A DNA stretch of 64,000 bases from Stutzerimonas stutzeri (GCF_018138085.1 NZ_CP073105.1:2108001-2172000), one strand, 5' to 3'. Numbered from the stretch's first letter, positions 24,835-37,375 are shown. Translations and numbers: made by a program. The notes: generated by a model from the sequence alone, not told the origin.

Positions 24835-25248
24835 CTAGAACGGCTTGGCCAGCACCAGCCATAGGGTTGCAGTGATGAAGGCGGCAATCGCCGCACCAAG
24901 GAACAGGCAACGAAGGTTCACGCTCTGCTCCGGTGAGCGCTCGATATGCAGCACCATGACTCCGCAGAGGGCGTGGCAGAGCACCATGCCCGCCACCGTG
25001 CTGAGCTTGACCACCAACCAGCCGGCCATGATGCCGTCGCGCAGAAACAACGCCGTACCCGAGCCGATCGTAATCAGCGCGGCGGGGGTGCCGACGAGGG
25101 TGAACACCATGCGCGTCAGGTGCGCGTGGTCACGGTAGAAGAGGGCGCTGGTTTGGCGGGTGCCGGCAGCAACGAGCGCCGGCAGATACAGCAGCGTGCC
25201 GCACCAGCACAGCAAGCTCGCGAAGTGCAGCAGTTTGAGCAAGGGCAT
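24835..25248 (-). CDS. CopD-like small membrane protein
   Basis: The product is 137 residues with four membrane helices. It starts LLKLLHFASLLCWCGTLLYLPALVA, with a histidine in the first helix and another in LCHALCGVMVLHIERSPE, a pattern shared by CopD/HemJ-like four-helix proteins that can bind haem. I cannot assign a precise function. It converges with the DUF2231 gene and sits beside the caa3 cluster, so a role in copper or haem handling for that oxidase is plausible. The ATG at 25248 is the only reasonable start. Confidence 0.7.
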   Translation of the reverse strand: MPLLKLLHFASLLCWCGTLLYLPALVAAGTRQTSALFYRDHAHLTRMVFTLVGTPAALITIGSGTALFLRDGIMAGWLVVKLSTVAGMVLCHALCGVMVLHIERSPEQSVNLRCLFLGAAIAAFITATLWLVLAKPF

Positions 25249-25384
25249 TCGCGTCTCCGTCCGGCCCGCGGCAAGTCAGAGGTTGTGACAGTCCGCTGCC
25301 AGGCCGGTTCGGCTGGGGCGCACCTGCAGGTGTGACCGGCAGTGTCAGGTGCCGCTACTCAGCGCGACCGGTGCGTCCGCTCCG

Positions 25385-26233
25385 TCAGTTGTCCTCGGCG
25401 GCGGCCTGCTGGAACAACTGCGTGCCGCAACGGCTGCAGAACGCCGCATTGGGCTCATGGCTGAGTTTTTCGCACGTCGGGCAGCGGTGCTGAAGGCTGT
25501 CGGACCGCATGGCGGTGGCCAGCTCTGCGGTGAAGATGCCGGTCGGCACCGCGATGATCGAGTAGCCAGTGATCATCGTCAGGGCCGCCACGGCTTTGCC
25601 CAGCGCTGTCTGCGGGACGATATCGCCGAAACCCACCGTGGTGATGGTCACCACGGCCCAATAGATGCTCATCGGAATGCTGGTAAAGCCGTTCTCCGGG
25701 CCCTCGATCACATACATGAGCGTGCCGAAGATCAGCACCATGGTGGTCACGCTGAGCAGGAACACCACGATCTTCTGCTTGCTGCCGCGTAGCGCCACCA
25801 GCAGAAAAGTGGCCTGGCTCAGGTAATGCGTCAGGGCCAGCACGCGGAATACCCGCAGCATACGGATCGCACGCACAACGATCAGGTACTGGGAGTCAGG
25901 CAGAACCAGTGCGATGAAGGCCGGCAAAACGGACAACAGGTCGATGGCCCCGTAAAAGCTGAAGATGTACTTTCGCGGCTCCGGATGGCAATAGATGCGC
26001 AGCAGGTATTCGATGGCGAATATCGCGGTGAAGCCCCATTCCAGGCCTGCCATCAGCGCGCCGTAATGTTCCCGATAGCTCGCGACGCTGTCGAGCAACA
26101 CCACCACCAGGCTCGCGAAGATGATGACGAGCAGCCAGGTATCGAAGCGTCTGCCTGCCGAGGTATTGGTGAAGAAGATGATGACGTAGAGGCGCTCGCG
26201 CCAGCCCATCGAGCGGAGGGCTTCATTGTCCAT
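25385..26233 (-). CDS. Voltage-gated-type K+ channel with C-terminal zinc ribbon
   Basis: This 282-residue protein has six membrane segments. S4 has regularly spaced arginines (RAIRMLRVFRVLALTHY, about residues 130-146). The pore helix and filter are TITTVGFGD (about 205), where TVGFGD marks K+ selectivity. The C-terminus has CPTCEKLSHEPNAAFCSRCG, a paired CxxC zinc ribbon near residues 250-270. An AGGAG site precedes the ATG at 26233 by seven bases. Bacterial Kv-like channels of this length are common as 'ion transporter' family members; the ribbon tail is the unusual part. It diverges from moaA. Confidence 0.88.
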   Translation of the reverse strand: MDNEALRSMGWRERLYVIIFFTNTSAGRRFDTWLLVIIFASLVVVLLDSVASYREHYGALMAGLEWGFTAIFAIEYLLRIYCHPEPRKYIFSFYGAIDLLSVLPAFIALVLPDSQYLIVVRAIRMLRVFRVLALTHYLSQATFLLVALRGSKQKIVVFLLSVTTMVLIFGTLMYVIEGPENGFTSIPMSIYWAVVTITTVGFGDIVPQTALGKAVAALTMITGYSIIAVPTGIFTAELATAMRSDSLQHRCPTCEKLSHEPNAAFCSRCGTQLFQQAAAEDN

Positions 26234-26476
26234 TGCATAGCTCCTGGTGAATCGATTGAAAGCGAGGTTATCCCAGTGTACGAACCCTCGCTGTGAAACA
26301 TGGTTGCGGTGACAGCTAAGAAAGTGACGGTTTTGTCGTTGGCTCGTTCGCCGCCGCGGGGTGACAATACCGGCCATTGCCGATCTCGCCAGTCGACTGG
26401 ACCATTCGGCTCCATACCTTTGCCTCGCATCACGTTCCGACATAGTCTTAAGGGGCATCAAGCCTCGGAGAGCGAC

Positions 26477-27472
26477 ATGCCAGATTCCCAGTTGGTCGAT
26501 CCGTTCGGCCGACGCATCACCTACCTCAGGCTGTCGGTTACCGACCGCTGCGATTTTCGCTGCACCTACTGCATGAGCGAGGACATGGTCTTCGCGCCGC
26601 GTGCGCAGATCCTCTCGCTGGAAGAGCTCTACGCCGTGGCGGACGCCTTCATCAGTCTGGGCGTAAAGCGCATTCGCGTGACCGGTGGCGAGCCCCTGGT
26701 GCGCAAGGGGCTGCCGACCTTGTTGAGTCGTCTGGGTGCGCGTGAGGAACTGGAAGATTTGGCCATCACCACCAACGGCTCGCAATTGCCGACCCTCGCA
26801 CCGGTGCTGCGCGATGCGGGCGTCAAGCGTCTTAACATCAGCCTCGATTCGCTCAAGCGGGAACGTTTCGCTGAGCTTACCCGGCGTGACAAACTCGATC
26901 AGGTCATTGAAGGCATCGATGCGGCGCGCGAGGCCGGCTTCCGCCGAATCAAGCTCAATAGCGTGATTCAGAAAGGCCGTAACGACGACGAAGTGCTCGA
27001 CCTGGTGAACTTTGCCGTCGACCGGGGCCTGGATATCAGCTTCATCGAAGAGATGCCCCTGGGCAACGTCTCCAGCCACGCGCGCGAGATCACCTTCTGC
27101 TCCAGCGACGAGGTGCGCGAGCGCATCGAACTCGGCCACCGGCTGGTACGCAGCAGCCATACCACCGGCGGGCCTTCACGCTATTGGCAAGTCGCGGGCA
27201 GTGAAACCCAGGTGGGTTTTATTTCACCGCACAGCAATAACTTCTGCGGCAGCTGCAACCGGGTGCGGGTCACGGCCGAGGGCAAGCTGGTGCTGTGCCT
27301 GGGTCATGAAGGCGCCCTGGACCTCAAGACCCTGATGCGCCGTTATCCGGGCGACAGCGAGCGTCTGCGTCAGGCGCTGATCGACGCGCTGCAGCTCAAG
27401 CCGGAGAAGCACGAGTTTCGTACCGACGAGCAGGTCCAGGTGGTGCGCTTCATGAGCATGACCGGTGGTTGA
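26477..27472 (+). CDS. moaA: GTP 3',8-cyclase MoaA (molybdenum cofactor biosynthesis)
   Basis: This 331-residue radical SAM enzyme catalyses the first step of molybdopterin synthesis from GTP. The SAM-binding cluster motif is CDFRCTYC near residue 24. The second cluster ligands are in CGSCNRVRVTAEGKLVLC near residue 257. The C-terminus ends in GG, as required for MoaA activity. The ATG at 26477 follows GGAG; codons further upstream in frame lack similarity. No other moa gene is adjacent. The divergent 243 bp region upstream shows no clear riboswitch. Confidence 0.95.
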   Translation: MPDSQLVDPFGRRITYLRLSVTDRCDFRCTYCMSEDMVFAPRAQILSLEELYAVADAFISLGVKRIRVTGGEPLVRKGLPTLLSRLGAREELEDLAITTNGSQLPTLAPVLRDAGVKRLNISLDSLKRERFAELTRRDKLDQVIEGIDAAREAGFRRIKLNSVIQKGRNDDEVLDLVNFAVDRGLDISFIEEMPLGNVSSHAREITFCSSDEVRERIELGHRLVRSSHTTGGPSRYWQVAGSETQVGFISPHSNNFCGSCNRVRVTAEGKLVLCLGHEGALDLKTLMRRYPGDSERLRQALIDALQLKPEKHEFRTDEQVQVVRFMSMTGG

Positions 27473-27832
27473 GCCCAGGTAGGGGCGGACACCGCACCAC
27501 CGGACATCCTCTTTCCGCGGTTCCGTCGAGGAGGGCGACGGCGTCCGCATCGGCCCACCAGATGCCCTTCCAATCAGTCATGTGCGTGCTACATCTATCC
27601 TCGCGGCCGCCACGACGCGCCTCGCCATTGGTGCTGAAACGGACCATTGCCTCCTGCCTCGGCATCTGATCAGCCCCCGCCTGCCTGCGTTCGGTACTGC
27701 GTGCCACGATTGGCCTCGGGCGGCGTGATAAACTCCGCGGCTTTGCGCCAGCACCCACCCGATGTAGGAATTCCGATGTTCACGGCGACCCTGCTTGTTC
27801 ATCCTCATGCTGATTGCCACGGATAGGGCCTC
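27473..27832. other. Intergenic region moaA-smc
   Basis: This 360 bp region has no convincing gene. A short hairpin, CCGTCG (27523-27528) with CGACGG (27536-27541), lies 50 bp after moaA and could terminate it, although a U-tract is missing. The smc promoter must lie in the remainder; I see no strong sigma-70 elements. Confidence 0.4.
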
Positions 27833-30800
27833 ATGCGACTGAAAAGCATCAAGCTCGCCGGCTTCAAATCCTTCGTCGATCCGACCACGGTCAGCTTTCC
27901 GAGCAACATGGCCGCCGTCGTCGGACCCAACGGCTGCGGCAAGTCCAACATCATCGACGCCGTACGCTGGGTAATGGGCGAGAGCTCGGCGAAGAACCTG
28001 CGCGGCGAGTCGATGACCGACGTCATCTTCAACGGCTCCAATACCCGCAAGCCGGTGACCCAGGCCAGCATCGAGCTGATCTTCGATAACTCCGACGGCA
28101 CGCTGACAGGCGAATACGCGGCGTTCGCCGAAATCTCCATCCGCCGGCGGGTCACGCGCGATGCGCAGAACACCTACTTTCTCAACGGCGTGAAATGCCG
28201 CCGCCGTGACATCACCGATATCTTCCTGGGTACGGGCCTGGGGCCGCGCAGCTATTCGATCATCGAGCAGGGGATGATCTCCAAGCTGATCGAGGCCAAG
28301 CCGGAAGAGTTACGCAACTTCATCGAGGAAGCGGCGGGCATCTCCAAATACAAGGAGCGCCGCCGGGAGACCGAGAACCGCATCCGCCGCACGCACGAAA
28401 ACCTGGCGCGTCTGACCGACCTGCGCGAGGAGCTCGAACGTCAGCTCGAACGCCTCCACCGCCAGGCCCAGTCGGCTGAAAAGTATCAGGAATACAAGGC
28501 CGAAGAGCGTCAGCTCAGGGCCCAGCTGTCGGCGCTGCGCTGGCAGGCATTGAATGCTCAAGTTGGCCAGCGCGAGCAGGTGATCGGTGGCCAGGAAGTC
28601 AGCTTCGAAGCGCTGAACGCCGAACAGCGCAATGCGGATGCCAGTATCGAGCGCCTGCGCGACGGGCACCACGAGCTGTCCGAGCGCTTTAACCTGGTCC
28701 AAGGGCGCTTCTATTCGGTCGGTGGCGATATCGCACGGGTCGAGCAGAGCATCCAGCACGGCCAGCAGCGTTTGCGCCAGTTGCAGGATGATCTGCGCGA
28801 GGCCGAACAGGCCCGCCTGGAGACCGAATCGCATCTGGGCCACGACCGCACCTTGCTTGCTACCCTCGGCGAGGAGCTGGCGATGCTCGAGCCCGAGCAG
28901 GACATTGCGGGTGCGGCCGCTGAAGAGGCCGCGGCGCAGCTCGAAGAAGCCGAAACGGCCATGCAGGCATGGCAGGAGCAGTGGGAGCGTTTCAACCAGC
29001 AAAGCACCGAGCCACGTCGCGCCGCCGAGGTGCAACAGTCACGCATCCAACAACTGGAACAGAGCCTCGAGCGACTGGCTGAGCGTCGACGTCGTCTTGA
29101 CGAGGAGCGCGCCTCGCTTGCCGGCGACCCGGAAGACGCCGAACTTTCCGAGTTGAGCGAACAGCTCGCGCTCGGTGAACTGGGTCTCGAAGAGCTGGCG
29201 ATGGCCCAGGAGCAGAGCGACCAGCAGCTCGAACAGTTGCGCGAGCAGATCCAGCAGGCCAACCGAGATGAGCAACACGCGCAGGGTGAGCTACAACGGC
29301 TGAACGGTCGTATCGCCTCGCTGGAAGCGCTTCAGCAGGCCGCGATGGACCCGGGCAAAGGGGTCTCCGAGTGGTTGCAGGAGCAAGGGCTCGACCAGCG
29401 GCCACGTCTTGCCGATGGGCTACGGGTAGAGCCTGGCTGGGAGCTGGCAGTCGAGACCGTGTTGGGTGCGGACTTGCACGCAGTCCTGCTGGAGCGTTTC
29501 GACGATCTGGACATGAGCGGTTTCGAGCAGGGCGATTTGCGTCTCGTCAGTTCTCAGCAGGCAGCCCGATCAGTCAGCGGCAGCCTGTTGGACAAGGTCA
29601 CCGCCACCTCGGACCTATCACCCTGGCTGGGCTGCGTCAGACCTGTCGAAGATCTCGATCAAGCGTTGGCCGCGGGCGCTTCACTGGCTGACGATGAAAG
29701 CCTGATCAGCCGCGACGGTTACTGGGTCAGCCGCCATTTCTTGCGGGTCCGGCGGGCCGGGGAGGCCGAGTCCGGTCTGCTGGCGCGCAGCCAGGAGCTG
29801 GAGCGGCTGCAAGCCGAACGCGACGAAGGCGAAGCGGCCCTTGATCTGTTGGCTGAACAGCTGCTCCAGCTTCGTGAGGCCCAACGCGAATGGGAGGAGC
29901 GCCGCGAACAGCAGCGCCGTCAGCACCAGGACCTGTCCCGTCAGCAAGGCGAGCTGAATGCGCGACGTTCCGCCAGCCGAGCCAAACTGGAGCAACTGAC
30001 CCTGCGTCGCCAGCGTCTGGATGAAGAGTTGGTTGAACTCTCCGAACAGCGGGCCCTGGAGACCGGGCAGCTCGGCGAAGCGCGGTTGCATTTGCAGGAT
30101 GCGCTCGACGCCATGGCCCTGGTGACCGAACAGCGAGAAGCGCTGCTGGCGAGCCGTGACGGCATTCGCGAGCAGCTCGACCGCATTCGTCAGGAAGCCC
30201 GTCAGCACAAGGACCACGCGCACCAGTTGGCCGTTCGGATCGGCTCGCTCAGAGCACAGCACGATTCGACCCGCCAGGCGCTCGAACGCCTGGAACAGCA
30301 GTTCGAGCGCGCCCTGGAACGACGCGAGCAACTCAGTCTGAACCTGGATGAGGGGCAGGCACCGCTCGAAGAGTTGCGCATGAAGCTCGAGGAGTTGCTG
30401 GAGCGGCGCATGGGCGTCGAAGACGAGCTCAAGCAGGCGCGACTGGCTCTGGAAGACGCCGACCGGGAGCTTCGCGAGGCCGAGAAGCGTCGCACCCAGG
30501 CCGAGCAACAGGCGCAACTGCTGCGCGGGCAGCTCGAACAGCAACGTATGGAATGGCAAGCGCTGACGGTACGGCGCAAGGCCCTGCAGGATCAGCTGCA
30601 CGAGGATGGGTTCGATCTGCATGGTGTGATCGGGACGCTTCCGGCCGACGCCAACGAGTCGGAGTGGGAGGCCGAGCTCGAGCGTCTGGGGGCACGAATC
30701 CAGCGCCTCGGGCCAATCAACCTTGCTGCAATCGATGAATACCAGCAGCAGTCGGAGCGCAAACGCTACCTCGATGCCCAGAATGACGACCTAACCGAGG

Positions 30801-31321
30801 CGCTCGATACGCTGGAGAATGTCATTCGCAAGATCGACAAGGAAACCCGCAACCGCTTCAAAGAGACGTTCGACCAGATCAATAGTGGTCTGCAGGCGCT
30901 TTTTCCCAAGGTTTTCGGTGGCGGCAACGCGTATCTGGAACTTACCGGAGAAGATTTACTCGATACCGGGGTGGCGATCATGGCGCGTCCGCCGGGCAAG
31001 AAGAACAGCACCATCCACCTGCTATCAGGCGGTGAGAAGGCGTTGACCGCTCTGGCGCTGGTATTTGCGATCTTCCAGCTCAACCCGGCGCCGTTCTGCA
31101 TGCTCGATGAGGTGGACGCGCCGCTGGACGACGCCAACGTCGGGCGCTATGCGCGCCTGGTCAAGGAGATGTCGGAAAAGGTGCAGTTCATCTACATCAC
31201 GCATAACAAGATCGCGATGGAGATGGCTGACCAGTTGATGGGGGTGACCATGCATGAGCCGGGTTGCTCGAGACTGGTGGCGGTCGATGTGGAGCAGGCG
31301 GTTGCATTGGCGGAGGCCTGA
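27833..31321 (+). CDS. smc: Chromosome segregation protein SMC
   Basis: This 1162-residue SMC ATPase compacts and segregates the chromosome together with ScpAB. The Walker A motif is GPNGCGKSN near residue 32. Long coiled coils (about 170-500 and 670-1000, rich in Q, E, R and L) flank a hinge near residues 510-620 (GLRVEPGWELAVETVLGADL). The C-terminal ABC signature is LSGGEKALTALAL, and Walker B is PFCMLDEVDAPLDDAN. Presence of a full SMC rather than MukB is the Pseudomonas pattern. It is followed by zipA and ligA, a gene order conserved in Pseudomonas. Confidence 0.97.
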   Translation: MRLKSIKLAGFKSFVDPTTVSFPSNMAAVVGPNGCGKSNIIDAVRWVMGESSAKNLRGESMTDVIFNGSNTRKPVTQASIELIFDNSDGTLTGEYAAFAEISIRRRVTRDAQNTYFLNGVKCRRRDITDIFLGTGLGPRSYSIIEQGMISKLIEAKPEELRNFIEEAAGISKYKERRRETENRIRRTHENLARLTDLREELERQLERLHRQAQSAEKYQEYKAEERQLRAQLSALRWQALNAQVGQREQVIGGQEVSFEALNAEQRNADASIERLRDGHHELSERFNLVQGRFYSVGGDIARVEQSIQHGQQRLRQLQDDLREAEQARLETESHLGHDRTLLATLGEELAMLEPEQDIAGAAAEEAAAQLEEAETAMQAWQEQWERFNQQSTEPRRAAEVQQSRIQQLEQSLERLAERRRRLDEERASLAGDPEDAELSELSEQLALGELGLEELAMAQEQSDQQLEQLREQIQQANRDEQHAQGELQRLNGRIASLEALQQAAMDPGKGVSEWLQEQGLDQRPRLADGLRVEPGWELAVETVLGADLHAVLLERFDDLDMSGFEQGDLRLVSSQQAARSVSGSLLDKVTATSDLSPWLGCVRPVEDLDQALAAGASLADDESLISRDGYWVSRHFLRVRRAGEAESGLLARSQELERLQAERDEGEAALDLLAEQLLQLREAQREWEERREQQRRQHQDLSRQQGELNARRSASRAKLEQLTLRRQRLDEELVELSEQRALETGQLGEARLHLQDALDAMALVTEQREALLASRDGIREQLDRIRQEARQHKDHAHQLAVRIGSLRAQHDSTRQALERLEQQFERALERREQLSLNLDEGQAPLEELRMKLEELLERRMGVEDELKQARLALEDADRELREAEKRRTQAEQQAQLLRGQLEQQRMEWQALTVRRKALQDQLHEDGFDLHGVIGTLPADANESEWEAELERLGARIQRLGPINLAAIDEYQQQSERKRYLDAQNDDLTEALDTLENVIRKIDKETRNRFKETFDQINSGLQALFPKVFGGGNAYLELTGEDLLDTGVAIMARPPGKKNSTIHLLSGGEKALTALALVFAIFQLNPAPFCMLDEVDAPLDDANVGRYARLVKEMSEKVQFIYITHNKIAMEMADQLMGVTMHEPGCSRLVAVDVEQAVALAEA

Positions 31322-31501
31322 GCGGCGCGCGCTCCAGACAGATTGAGGACAAGCGCAGACCAATAAAAGAGCCGCGCCGGGCGGTGCACATCTACCGTTC
31401 GTCGTGCTAGTTTAGGGCGCAATTTTTACGATGCGCAGATGAGCCTGTTCAGCGGCTGTGAATCTGCGTCTTTATCATCGATTTCAGGGGTTTAAGCATT
31501 A

Positions 31502-32323
31502 ATGGATATCGGTCTGCGCGAGTGGCTGATCGTCATCGGCATCATTGTTATCGCCGGCATTCTTTTCGATGGCTGGCGGAGGATGCGCGGTAGCAAGGGC
31601 AAGTTGAAGTTCAAGCTGGACCGTAATATCGCGAACAACCTCCCGGAGGACGACGATTCCAACGAGTTGCTGGGGCCGCCCCGCGTGGTGAGTCGCAGCA
31701 ATGAGCCATCGCTGGACGAAGCGGATCTGCCTTCGATGAGTGCCCGCGAAACCGGCAAGCGTCGCCCAACAGAACCTCAGCAAGGAGACCTTCGTTTCTC
31801 CAGCGACGACGCGCCGGTGCCGACGTTGCTCGACCCGGTTGCAGATAATGAAGAAGGGAAGCCAGACGAGTCCGGCCAGGATCTGCCGCCGGTCGAAGAG
31901 GTGTTGGTCATCAACGTGATTTCCCGTGACCCGCATGGCTTCCGCGGCCCCGCCTTGCTGCAGAACATCCTCGAGAGTGGTCTGAGATTCGGCGAGATGG
32001 ACATATTTCACCGTCACGAGAGCATGGCCGGTAATGGCGAGGTGCTGTTCTCCATGGCTAACGCTGTCAAACCCGGTACGTTCGACCTGGACGACATCGA
32101 CCATTTCACCACGCCGGCCGTGAGCTTCTTCCTCGGCCTGCCCGGGCCGCGGTACCCGAAGCAAGCCTTCGACGTGATGGTCGCCGCTGCTCGAAAGCTG
32201 TCTCAGGAGCTGAACGGCGAACTCAAGGACGACCAGCGCAGCGTGCTCACCGCACAAACCATCGAGCATTATCGTCAACGTATCGTTGACTACGAACGCC
32301 GGCAGATGACTACCAAGCGCTAA
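31502..32323 (+). CDS. zipA: Cell division protein ZipA
   Basis: The product is 273 residues. A single N-terminal helix ([22 protein letters not shown], residues 5-26) anchors the protein, a charged and proline-containing linker spans about 27-125, and the C-terminal FtsZ-binding domain starts near [16 protein letters not shown]. ZipA tethers FtsZ to the membrane and helps recruit the divisome in gammaproteobacteria. It lies 180 bp after smc and is followed by a strong terminator, so ligA probably has its own promoter. Confidence 0.94.
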   Translation: MDIGLREWLIVIGIIVIAGILFDGWRRMRGSKGKLKFKLDRNIANNLPEDDDSNELLGPPRVVSRSNEPSLDEADLPSMSARETGKRRPTEPQQGDLRFSSDDAPVPTLLDPVADNEEGKPDESGQDLPPVEEVLVINVISRDPHGFRGPALLQNILESGLRFGEMDIFHRHESMAGNGEVLFSMANAVKPGTFDLDDIDHFTTPAVSFFLGLPGPRYPKQAFDVMVAAARKLSQELNGELKDDQRSVLTAQTIEHYRQRIVDYERRQMTTKR

Positions 32324-32327
32324 ACCC

Positions 32328-32357
32328 AGAACCGCTCTCAGGAGCGGTTCTTATTTG
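32328..32357 (+). terminator. Rho-independent terminator of zipA
   Basis: AGAACCGCTC (32328-32337) pairs perfectly with GAGCGGTTCT (32342-32351) around a TCAG loop, followed by TTATTT. It lies directly after the zipA stop codon. Confidence 0.88.
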
Positions 32358-32433
32358 CCGCCAGGCTGCCTAAAGCATCACCCCGGGTCGGGTCTCACAC
32401 AGAAGAGCAAAAGCGCCACCCGCACCGCTTTTT

Positions 32434-32513
32434 TGCGGGGGGTGCGCCCCGCGGCGAATAAGAGTTCCTGCCTGCTCGGAAGCAAAAGCTTCGCCCCGAG
32501 GCGGGCCTCCCAC
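32434..32513. repeat. REP element pair between zipA and ligA
   Basis: A rightward unit GCGGGGGGTGCGCCCCGCGG (from 32435) is followed about 35 bp later by an inverted unit beginning CTTCGCCCCGAGGCGGGCCT and ending CTCCCAC (about 32489-32513). The units belong to the GTGGGAGC...GCGAAGC class of Pseudomonas REP sequences, arranged head to head. The remaining 469 bp between zipA and ligA shows no gene. Confidence 0.7.
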
Positions 32514-32708
32514 CAGAGCGCTGCGCGCAGATCACCCCACTGGCTTCTGCTCAGCCAGGGACATCAGACACCCAGCCCAACCGAACTGCATACCCAGGGC
32601 CACCAGGCACGCACCAAACCGGTGGGGTCACAACCGCAGGACTGTCAGATCCGTGGGAGGCGCGCCCTGCTGCGAATGCAGGCTGCAGGCCTGCCGTCAC
32701 TTTCGTAA

Positions 32709-35159
<2,451 letters not shown>

Positions 35160-35180
35160 CTCGACACCAGCTTGCCGTAT

Positions 35181-35492
35181 TCGCGCCGAGGTCGGCGCTC
35201 CCACGTCAGGCAGAGAGCGCCGGTTGGCATTTGTGCCTTTGTGCTTTGGTGCTTTGGTGCTTTTGTGGGAGCTGCGCCCCCGCGGCGAAACGGACTGTCG
35301 CGCCAGTACCAACCCAAAGCTTCGCGCCGAGGTCGGCGTTCCCACATAAGGCCATGGAGCACCGGTAGGCTTTTGTGCTTTTGCAGGGCTGCACTCCCTC
35401 GTGGCGGAACGGGCTCTCCTGCCGGTACCAACCCAAAGCTTCGCGCCGAGATCGGCGTGCCTACATCACATTAAGCCAGCACTGGTCGCCCT
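35181..35492. repeat. REP array with a tandem ~118 bp duplication
   Basis: The 617 bp between ligA and fliC is mostly repeats. An isolated inverted unit lies at 35181-35204. Two tandem units, each starting GTGCTTTTG (35257 and 35375, 118 bp apart), carry a rightward REP followed by an inverted REP (ending 35345 and 35464). The stretch ACCAACCCAAAGCTTCGCGC occurs in both. Just before them is a run of four near-identical octamers of the GGTGCTTT type (35231-35262). The second unit is more degenerate. The part from 35493 to 35650 shows no gene. Confidence 0.8.
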
Positions 35493-35651
35493 AGTGGCCG
35501 GCTCGCTTTGCGCCTGCTCGCCACGTCTACAACTTTTTCTAAAGAAATTTCCCGTCCGTCCGAAAACCTTTGCAGGCGGACCTGCTCGATGTAGGTCTGC
35601 CGGTGTCGCACAGGTTGTTCTCGGGGCTTGCAAAAAATTTCAAATGCCTCC

Positions 35652-35678
35652 TAAAGCTCACCGAAACGACGCCGATAA
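35652..35678 (+). promoter_or_regulatory. Sigma-28 (FliA) promoter of fliC
   Basis: TAAAGCTC (35652-35659), an 11 bp spacer and GCCGATAA (35671-35678) match the flagellar sigma-28 consensus TAAAGTTT-N11-GCCGATAA almost exactly. It lies about 100 bp upstream of the flagellin start codon. Confidence 0.93.
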
Positions 35679-35776
35679 GCTAATCGAATGCGAACTCAAT
35701 GGGTGCCTGGGCAAACAGCCGGCCCGGAGTCGCAAGCTCAGGCAACCAAAGTAACTAGCGCCCTTGGAGGCTCATC

Positions 35777-37306
35777 ATGGCTCTTACAGTCAACACAAAC
35801 ATTGCGTCGCTCAATACTCAGCGCAACCTGCAATCTTCGTCCAACGCCCTCAGCACCTCCATGCAGCGCCTGTCTACTGGCAGCCGCATTAACAGCGCTA
35901 AAGATGACGCAGCTGGTCTGCAAATCTCTAACCGTATGACCAGTCAGATCAACGGTCTTGGCGTTGCGGTCCGAAATGCCAACGACGGTATCTCCCTCGC
36001 GCAAACTGCTGAAGGGGCGTTGCAGCAGTCCACCAACATCCTGCAGCGTATGCGTGATTTGTCTCTGCAGTCTGCAAACGGAACGAACGACTCGGCTGAC
36101 CGTCAAGCCCTCCAGAAAGAAGTAAGTGCGTTGCAGTCAGAGCTAAATCGCATCGCCGATACAACCACTTTCGGCGGCCGAAAGGTTCTTGATGGATCTA
36201 TGGCAAGCGTGGACTTCCAGGTCGGTGCAAATGCTCGCGAAACGATCGGAGTTTCAATCAAAGCCTCGAGCGCCAAAGATATTGGTTCTTATAGTCTGAA
36301 GAGCAGTGGTACCAATACTGGTAAGGCAGTGATTGGTACAGCAGCTGGAACAGCTCCAGCTAGCGGTATCGTTAACGTTGCTAAAGATACTATGGTGATA
36401 ACAGGGCCAGAAGGTCAGAAGGCAACTTCCGAAGCCACTGGAACCTCCGCGCGGGAAATAGCCGCCGCTGTAAATAGTGTAACTTCCGACACGGGCGTAA
36501 CAGCAACAGCGACCACAAAGACGCAACTTAGCGGATTAGCTGAAACCGGCGTAGTCAGCTTCAATCTGAAAGGCAAAAACGATACTGCTGTGGCAATAGA
36601 GGCTACTATTAGCGATAAAACTGACCTTACGGCTCTGGCAGATGTGATCAACGCGCAGTCAGCCTCAACAGGGATTATCGCTGAAGCTTCAAAAGGTGAC
36701 GGAAAACTAACTTTAACAAGTAAAGATGGCTACAACATCGAGCTTGATAGCTTCTTGGTTGATGAAGGGGATGCTACACCTGCCGCAACTGCAGACATCG
36801 TTACCGTCACAGCATTTGACAAAGACGGTAAGGCAGATTCCGCAAACGCCATAAAGCTATCGGAGGTTGCTGCGACAAACCAAGATTCCGTGACTATCAC
36901 CGGTAACGTTTCTATGTCGGCGCTAGCCGGATTTACGATCGCCGGTTCCGACGCTTCATTTCTTGCTGCGGGTAAGACATCCTCCACGCAGTCGACTGTA
37001 AGCGCAATTGACATTTCGAGCGTTGATGGTGCGCAGGATGCTATCTCAGTAATTGATGGCGCGCTGGCTCAGATCGACGACGTTCGCTCTGGCTTGGGTG
37101 CTGCGCAAAACCGCTTCGATAATACAATTGCGAACTTGCAAAGCGTGCAAGAAAACGTATCCGCAGCCCGCGGCCGTATTCAGGACACCGACTTCGCCGC
37201 TGAAACCGCCAACCTAAGCAAAAACCAGATCCTGCAGCAGGCTGGTACTGCGATCCTTGCCCAGGCCAAGCAGCTGCCGCAGGCAGTTCTGAGTCTGCTG
37301 CAGTAA
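35777..37306 (+). CDS. fliC: Flagellin FliC
   Basis: This 509-residue filament protein is secreted by the flagellar export apparatus. The conserved N-terminal D0/D1 region ([20 protein letters not shown] to about residue 150) and C-terminal D1/D0 region (from about residue 415, ending [13 protein letters not shown]) form the coiled-coil core. The central 260 residues are Thr/Ala/Ser-rich and repetitive in style, typical of surface-exposed variable domains. Codon use in this central part is visibly more AT-rich than in neighbouring genes. A sigma-28 promoter lies upstream and a hairpin downstream. Confidence 0.97.
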   Translation: MALTVNTNIASLNTQRNLQSSSNALSTSMQRLSTGSRINSAKDDAAGLQISNRMTSQINGLGVAVRNANDGISLAQTAEGALQQSTNILQRMRDLSLQSANGTNDSADRQALQKEVSALQSELNRIADTTTFGGRKVLDGSMASVDFQVGANARETIGVSIKASSAKDIGSYSLKSSGTNTGKAVIGTAAGTAPASGIVNVAKDTMVITGPEGQKATSEATGTSAREIAAAVNSVTSDTGVTATATTKTQLSGLAETGVVSFNLKGKNDTAVAIEATISDKTDLTALADVINAQSASTGIIAEASKGDGKLTLTSKDGYNIELDSFLVDEGDATPAATADIVTVTAFDKDGKADSANAIKLSEVAATNQDSVTITGNVSMSALAGFTIAGSDASFLAAGKTSSTQSTVSAIDISSVDGAQDAISVIDGALAQIDDVRSGLGAAQNRFDNTIANLQSVQENVSAARGRIQDTDFAAETANLSKNQILQQAGTAILAQAKQLPQAVLSLLQ

Positions 37307-37326
37307 TCGAGCAGAAGGCGTTAACG

Positions 37327-37354
37327 ATGGGGGCAGAGCTCGCTCTGTCCCCAT
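37327..37354 (+). terminator. Hairpin after fliC
   Basis: ATGGGGGCAGAG (37327-37338) pairs with CTCTGTCCCCAT (37343-37354), a 12 bp stem with one G-U pair and a CTCG loop. No U-tract follows, so it may attenuate read-through into flaG or stabilise the abundant fliC mRNA. Confidence 0.65.
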
Positions 37355-37375
37355 TGATTCATGAGAGGTGAATCA

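Noticed and set aside
26448..26461. Possible ANR box (TTAAG-GGGC-ATCAA) before moaA
   Set aside because: It has only eight of ten matches and ends about 15 bp before the ATG, too close for an activator site.
27450..27758. 102-codon ORF on the - strand in the moaA-smc gap
   Set aside because: The composition looks like translated repeat or GC-rich noise, it overlaps the moaA end, and no domain is recognisable.
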